Origin: Hirundichthys speculiger
Taxonomy: Eukaryota; Chordata; Actinopteri; Beloniformes; Exocoetidae
DNA: 64,000 bases
Direction: 5' to 3'
Assembly: GCA_018398805.1 (NCBI GenBank)
Contig: JAGFBZ010000699.1
Coordinates: forward strand, 248,001 to 312,000
In this document: positions 58,625 through 64,000 of the stretch, piece by piece
How the letters are laid out: the number at the start of each line of letters is the position of its first letter
Position numbering within the stretch: position 1 is the first letter of the stretch
The notes under the pieces: model-generated
The model's input: only the letters and a program-made list of their open reading frames with translations
Database searches by the model: none
Told to the model about the DNA's origin: nothing
Made by a program: the position numbers and the translations under genes

Positions 58625-60110
58625 TGTCGCTCCACAAAGATGTACCTGCAGATGTTTTAGTTGAATTTGTATTCCTGAAATTTGGAAAGTCGCTTACGTC
58701 CTTCCCCTTTTGAAAGGGGAAGGACCCTACTTGTTTAAATAATTATCGACCTATCTCCAAGTTGTCCATCCTGTCGAAGGTCCTTGAAGGTCTAATAAGT
58801 GACCAGTTGAAGGATTTCCTTCATACTTACAACATTCTCTCTCCATATCAATCCGGCTTCAGGAAACAACACAGCACAATTACGGCCACCCTCAAACTCA
58901 CCAATGACATAATAGACTGGTTGGATCATAAGAAATTTTGCACAGCTACTTTTTGTTGATCTTTCTAAGGCCTTTGACACAGTCGTCATTCTATTCTGAA
59001 GCGGCGACTGCTCGACATAGGTTTATCTGAGCAGGCTGTTGGTTGGTTTGATAATTATTTGTCTAATAGAAAACAATGTGTTCACTTTGAAGGCAGATCA
59101 TCCAATCTGCTAAATGTTTCTACCGGTGTGCCTCAGGGCTCAGTTCTGGGACCAATTTTGTTTGCTATTTATGTAAATACATTGGGCAGAAACATTCCAA
59201 ATGCCAAATTTCATTTTTATGCTGATGACACGGTTATCTATTGTTGTGGTTCCACTCTTGCTGAGGCCCTTGGCAACTTACAGATTGCTTTTAACCTTGT
59301 GGAAAGTCAGCTCATTGAGCTAAGACTTGTCTTAAATGCTGTCAAAACTAAATTCATGATATTTTCTAATGGCAGGGAAGTACCTGTGTCTCCTCCCAGC
59401 ATTTTGTCATTACAAGATTGTGAGATTGAACTTCTGACCTGTTACAAGTATCTCGGCATTTTAATCGACGATCGGCTTTCTTTTAAACCACATGTAGAAA
59501 ACCTGGTAAAAAAATTAAGACTGAAACTGGGATTCTTTTTCCGTCACAGATCTTGTTTTTCTTTTTCTACCAGGAAAAAGTTGGTTGCTGCCACTTTCCT
59601 CCCTGTACTTGATTATGGCGACCTCTTGTATATGTATGCCCCTGTAAATTGTTTGCGCTCTCTGGACACCATGTATCATGGTGCCTTAAGGTTTGTCACC
59701 GGATGTAAATCCCTCACTCACCACTGCACTTTAAATGCCCGAGTTGAGTGGCCATCTCTGGCAGCACGCCGCCTTATACATTGGCATATTTTTATTTATA
59801 AAGTCATTTTGGATCTGCTCCCGCTCTATTTATGTAACTATCTCTCCAAATCTCAAAGCAATTACCGCCTACGTTCCAATGAGTTTTATTTATTAAATGT
59901 GCCCAAAGTTAATACTGAACTTGGTAAGCACTGCTTTAAGTATGCTGCACCTGCTGCTTGGAAAGCACTGCAGAAAACTCTGAAGTTAAAGGAGCTGATC
60001 AACCTTGTCATCCAGGTCTGCACAAGTCTGTTAATGGCCCAGTCATTTGAATCAGGTGTGCTGAAGCGGGGAAACATCTAATGCTGATGAAATATCAAGG
60101 ACAATTTACA
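58625..60110 (+). mobile_element. Non-LTR LINE reverse transcriptase, 5'-truncated, with 340-codon intact segment
   Basis: A broken 5' part gives NYRPISKLSILSKVLEG, GFRKQHSTITATLKL and LFVDLSKAFDT in different frames. An uninterrupted frame at 59059-60081 has GVPQGSVLGPILFAIYVN and the catalytic FYADDTVIY box. It also has CYKYLGILIDDRLSFKPHVE and a C-terminal thumb region. The first catalytic aspartate segment (DLSKAFD) is separated by a frameshift, so the copy is inactive. It looks like a Rex1/L2-group fish LINE, but the exact family is uncertain. Confidence 0.8.
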
Positions 60111-60206
60111 AATAAAATGTATGATAAAAAACACATTCTTATTTCTGAATAAACACTTCAGTTTTCAACATTGGACAAAAATACAGTCAACAATTATTAT
60201 ATAGAA

Positions 60207-60831
60207 CAGTGAATCCCAAAGTGTGGGCCGCGAGAGGTCATTAAAAATAGACAAATATGTTTTAAATCCTCGATTTTTAAAAAAAGGTTTTAATTACTGT
60301 AAAATATTTAATACGTGATTTAAAAATATTTAGAAATAATAAAACAAACCAATTGAGTGTTATTCTACTGTCATCTTTTTTTTTTTTGACATTTATTTTT
60401 TTTTATTGTGGCCACAAAATTTCCAACAATATTCTTACATCATCGTTCTTCTCTTTTTCTCCTTTCTCCTAACATAGGTAGTATGTTTTCAATACAAAAA
60501 GACAAAATGGATAAGAAAACAAAAAAAAAGAAAAAGAGGAAAAGAAAAAGTTATGGCCGTAGATTTATACAATTCAGTATTATCATAACAAGAACCAATT
60601 GAACATGGGGGGTCTCCACACATCACATTTCTCAAAAATAAAATTAAATGTACAAAATTATTCTGTCATCTTAATATGACAAATGTCACCTTATTTGTTA
60701 GTATTGGAATGTAGCTTTTAGTCTTGTATGTTGACCACAGTTGTGAGTAAAGTTTAAATTATTTGAGTGGGCCGCAGAGATTTTTCACATTTCAAATTGG
60801 GCCTTGATATTCTGAAGTTTGGGAACGGCTG
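60207..60831. mobile_element. hAT-like MITE, 'gattcccaaagtgtgggcc' family, copy 3, with nested insertion
   Basis: Ends cagtgaatcccaaagtgtgg and (reverse complement) cagccgttcccaaact. The body matches the copies at 6440 and 48536. It is split at about 60376-60661 by a T-rich insertion. Confidence 0.65.
60376..60661 (-). mobile_element. Retroposed insertion with poly-A tail (antisense)
   Basis: It begins with a run of 13 T, read as a poly-A tail on the minus strand. The sequence ctgtcatctt is found on both sides, at about 60366-60375 and 60662-60671, as a 10-bp target duplication. It contains no recognisable ORF. Confidence 0.6.
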
Positions 60832-61139
60832 GCTTAAACGATGAAGAAATAAAAGAGAAAACCACTATCTCTCATTTAAATATCTTTAGGGTAAGTTAAA
60901 CTACAGGACCAGCGTTGTGCATCAGCCACAACTCTGCTCCAGTCTGGTGGCTCCTGTTGTTTCAGCAGGGGGCGCTGCAGCACCTCCAGCGTCCCACCGC
61001 TGTAACTTAATGAAAGAGAACATTCTACATTAAACGTTTTAACTCCAGCTTTTTTAAAATGCCCTCAACCCATCCTTTATTTTAGATCACATCCTGCCAC
61101 AAGTCTTCACTAAAAGCCTTTTAAAGCCTCACGAAGCAG

Positions 61140-61840
61140 GCAGCGCTGTGAGGACCGAGTCCTTCCTGCTTCACTGTGTAAGGAACTCCAGAAGACACAG
61201 GTGGATGGTGCATCACAGGAGCACCACAGGGGACTGTACTCTTACCTTTCCTCTTCACTCTGGACACCTCAGACCTCCAGACATCTGCAGAAATACTCAG
61301 ATGATTCTGCAGTTGTGGTGGACCAGAGACTGAGGACAGAGGACTGATGGACCTCTTAGCGGCGTGGTGTGGAGACTATCATCTCATCTGAAATGTCGAC
61401 AAGATAAAGGAGATAACTGTGGATTGTAGGAGGAACAGGAACAAGTCAAATAGCCTTTCCATCGTGGGAGAAGAAGTGGAGGTGGTGGAGGAGAATAAAT
61501 ACCTCTGTGTTCACCTGGACAGCAGGCTGGACTGGAGACACAGCACTGATGCTGTTTCTAAGAAGGGACAGAGCAGGACTTGACTTCTGGAGGAAGCTGA
61601 TGTCCTTCAGTGTCTGCAGCAGGACGTTGCATATCTTATACAGGTCTGCGGCGGAGAGTGCAATCTCATCTCACCAATCAATGCGAAGGAGGATACTTCA
61701 TAAAGTGAAGAACATAACGGACAAGTCTGAGCCTGCCCTTCACAACACAGTGATTCAGCAGGAGTGTGTTCGGTCTCTACAGGAGATCCTTCATGCCCAC
61801 AGCAATAACCTTCTACAATCATTCTTTGAAGAAACTTAAA
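61140..61840 (+). mobile_element. Non-LTR LINE reverse transcriptase fragment
   Basis: Pieces in several frames: STTGDCTLTFPLHSGHLRPP, then NTQMILQLWW, LDSRLDWR, and a terminal LHNTVIQQECVRSLQEI. They correspond to the palm and C-terminal part of a fish LINE reverse transcriptase with many frameshifts. Not functional. Confidence 0.6.
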
Positions 61841-61997
61841 TAATGAAAGTTACTGCAACATATGAGTATTTTTTGAGCTGAATTGAAACTGTATTGAATA
61901 TACCCCGCTTTCTTCTTAATGTATAGCCACAGATCATCTTGAAGGGCTTCAGACAGATTCAGATTGGCTTATCTGTCAACTCACTTTCAAAACAGTG

Positions 61998-62014
61998 AGT
62001 GTATATATATATAT

Positions 62015-62103
<89 letters not shown>

Positions 62104-62130
62104 ATATATATGTGTGTGTGTGTGTGATTG
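61998..62130. repeat. (AT)n microsatellite with GT end
   Basis: Nearly pure TA repeats from about 61998 to 62113, followed by tgtgtgtgtgtg. Confidence 0.95.
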
Positions 62131-62339
62131 AAAATAGAATATTATTGAACTGAATATAGAGACGCTTGATTCGTACACCTTAGTTCCCATGTTGCTCGTT
62201 GGGTGAGGGTATTTCACCTTTTTGGAAATGTAACGTTATCGTCGCAGTTAATTAACAAACAGCAAATGGATAAGAGACACATCCGAGGCCACCGTGGCAA
62301 AGTTTTGACGCTATATTCAATTACTCGTAACGCCACCCT

Positions 62340-62699
62340 GGATACAGCCCCGCCCCCGCTCTCTTCCCGGGCTCAACAAAACGAGCGCACCCCCGCCTTC
62401 TCGGCGAAAAACACTCCGCTTCTCGCGTTGTTTTGCGGACAGCTGACCGCTGTGTGTCGGTGCTAGGCTAACGCAGGACAGACGGTCGGGATCAGCCCGG
62501 GGAGCAGGGACACGGTCTGGCCGGACCCGGGACAGGACAGGCGCGACTATTTCACCTCCGGCGATGGTTAAACTGACTGGCTAACGCCGCCCCGACAGGC
62601 GAGGACCGAAGTGGATGGAAAGACAAGAGGCGAACCCGTGAGAGGAAGGCTTAGCTCCGTTTAAATGTTATTGTCAATTAAAACCCTTTTATGGTCATA
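62340..62699 (+). promoter_or_regulatory. dcaf6: CpG-rich promoter and 5'UTR of the dcaf6-like gene
   Basis: GC- and CpG-rich sequence (ccccgccc, gcgcgac and similar words) directly before the first coding exon, after an AT-rich region. No TATA box was recognised. Exact transcription start is unknown. Confidence 0.55.
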
Positions 62700-62787
62700 A
62701 TGTCCTGCACTGGTAACCTGGTTTGGGATGTCAATAAACGCTTAATTGGATACAGCGAGCCTAATACCATCAGGACCAACTATTTAG
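62700..62787 (+). CDS. dcaf6: First coding exon of a dcaf6-like gene (partial)
   Basis: DCAF6 (NRIP) is a WD40 protein that serves as a substrate receptor of CUL4-DDB1 ubiquitin ligase and as a nuclear receptor coactivator. The exon reads MSCTGNLVWDVNKRLIGYSE, then PNTIRTNYLG, and ends at a donor TTTAG/gtaagag in phase 1. The pattern LVWDVNKRLIG to RTNYLG fits the N-terminal segment before the WD repeats of DCAF6. Its position beside mpc2 in divergent orientation also fits the arrangement in other vertebrates. An in-frame ATG at 62691 would add three residues (MVI). No further exon is in the window, so the name rests on 30 residues and on synteny. Confidence 0.72.
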
Positions 62788-62838
62788 GTAAGAGGAAAAC
62801 AAGCCTCCCGTGTGCTAACCTTCATGTGTGTTTTGTTT

Positions 62839-62844
62839 TGTTTA

Positions 62845-62878
<34 letters not shown>

Positions 62879-62880
62879 TG
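62839..62880. repeat. (TTA)n microsatellite
   Basis: About 12 TTA/ATT units in intron 1 of the dcaf6-like gene. Confidence 0.9.
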
Positions 62881-63389
62881 AAATCACGTTAATTTGATAA
62901 CCGTGTTCAGGAGGTCGTGTTTGTGCAGCGGGGAACTGACACCAAAGACTGCGTGTGTCCCGAAATAAAAGAAAATCTACCTGCGTAACACCGAGGAGAG
63001 CTGCGGCTCCTCCGTGCGCGTGGACAGTTTCTCCCAAAGCTAAAAAAAAAACAAAAAAACAAAAAACCATAACAGACGAGATTACGGGCCGAGTTTAATC
63101 CTGAGCGGCCCGGTGGGTCGTTTTTATTCTGCAGGTGAGTCACCTGCAGGCTGCAGCAGCTCCAGGTGACGTTCACCTGTGGAAGTCAGTCAGTTTCAGG
63201 ACAGAGGAGAAATTAAAAAAAAAAACAAAACAAAACAAAACTGTAAACGCTCACAGGGTGTCTGGTCACTCACGTGTGACGTTGACAACCTGTGAGAATT
63301 TACTAAAAACACAAAAATAATTAATAAAAAGGAAAAGTGCTGCACACAGATGTTCATATGTAAAGGCTATAAATTAGGACCGGACAAGA

Positions 63390-63800
63390 AATGTTCTGCT
63401 GCCATATGAACTAAAGTGTCATAACATTTGTTGTTCAAACACTTTTAACATCAGCACTTGTCAGTAACACATATTTAGTGTAAATCTCATCTTAAAAAAT
63501 GTAAAATAAAATAAAGCTTATTGCCACTGCCAGGGCGTTAATGTCATCCTGTTTATATATATAAAAAAAAAAAAAAGTCTACAAACAAAATCCAACAAAA
63601 TGATTGTGTCTCAGCACAATCAGAACATTAAAACAGGTAATTTCTGAGGTAACAGCAGAAACTTTTAACTTGTCAGTTGTTACAAATAACCTTGTTTTTG
63701 TTGAATCCTCCGTCTGGGACAACTTTAAAATGAAAATGTCCATGTTAAAGTTCAGTAACTTTACCAATCCATGTATCATTCGTTCTTTCCATCAATCAAA
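63390..63800 (-). mobile_element. Partial copy of the 25913-26854 hAT-like MITE, antisense
   Basis: This is the reverse complement of about 26345-26740, including the words ttctgctgccatatgaacta and ttattgccactgccagggcg. Terminal repeats are missing on both sides. It lies in intron 1 of the dcaf6-like gene. Confidence 0.75.
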
Positions 63801-64000
63801 ATTAAAAAAAAATTAAAAAGTGAAATTTTATTACGTTTTTCGTTTTTTTTAATCTAACACAAAAAACGAAAAAAAAAATGCCTGTTTTTTTTTTTTATAT
63901 TTCAATTTTAGACTTGGATCAAAAATACAAAATTAAAAAACAGGCGACAGAACTGAATTTGTTTTATAATGGAGGACTGGACTTTCTGTTGTCATTACAC

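Noticed and set aside
61987..62217. Minus-strand Ile/Tyr-rich ORF
   Set aside because: It is a translation of the (AT)n microsatellite.

Overview
This window looks like a TE-rich teleost fish genome. Four vertebrate genes can be recognised from their spliced exons: cep97 (minus, 4105-20072, 11 coding exons), rpl24 (plus, 20681-32279, 6 coding exons), mpc2 (minus, 33185-47706, 5 coding exons) and the first coding exon of a gene that best fits dcaf6 (plus, from 62700, running off the right edge). The teleost assignment is an inference from the fish-like mobile elements: many hAT MITEs, Tc1/mariner-type MITEs, L2- and RTE-type LINE remnants and a PIF/Harbinger-like MITE.

Layout. 1-4104: intergenic sequence and the cep97 3' side, with a fold-back element and a mariner-type MITE. 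4105-20072: cep97, whose introns are filled with nested transposons. 20073-20680: a head-to-head promoter of about 0.6 kb shared by cep97 and rpl24. 20681-32311: rpl24, a small 157-codon gene stretched over 11.6 kb by hAT elements and a CCCCTAA-rich minisatellite. rpl24 and mpc2 are tail to tail, about 0.9 kb apart. 33185-47706: mpc2, whose introns hold a hAT-like element containing some 64 copies of a 53-bp repeat, and an 11-bp minisatellite of about 1.7 kb. 48536-53330: a pile of L2/LINE fragments, two of which form large inverted arms. 54884-58318: a gene-like minus-strand reading frame that I do not recognise. 58625-62130: more LINE remnants and an (AT)n tract. 62340-64000: CpG-rich promoter, first exon and intron 1 of the dcaf6-like gene.

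The most interesting locus is the unrecognised frame between mpc2 and dcaf6. It encodes a coiled coil, then a long array of a 7-residue DGPKSSA-type repeat, then tandem 18-residue modules that carry TQT motifs of the kind bound by dynein light chain LC8, and a basic tail. A hAT-type MITE with a perfect 8-bp target duplication sits inside its coding sequence, and the repeat array carries frame-changing indels. It may be a young lineage-specific gene or a decaying one.

Functionally the recognised genes are not an operon-like set. CEP97 is a centriole-cap protein, RPL24 a large-subunit ribosomal protein, MPC2 a subunit of the mitochondrial pyruvate carrier, and DCAF6 a WD40 substrate receptor of CUL4. 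From memory, the cep97-rpl24 and mpc2-dcaf6 pairs are also neighbours in other vertebrates, which supports the gene names. Exon borders were read by eye from splice signals and phase; no alignment or database search was run.
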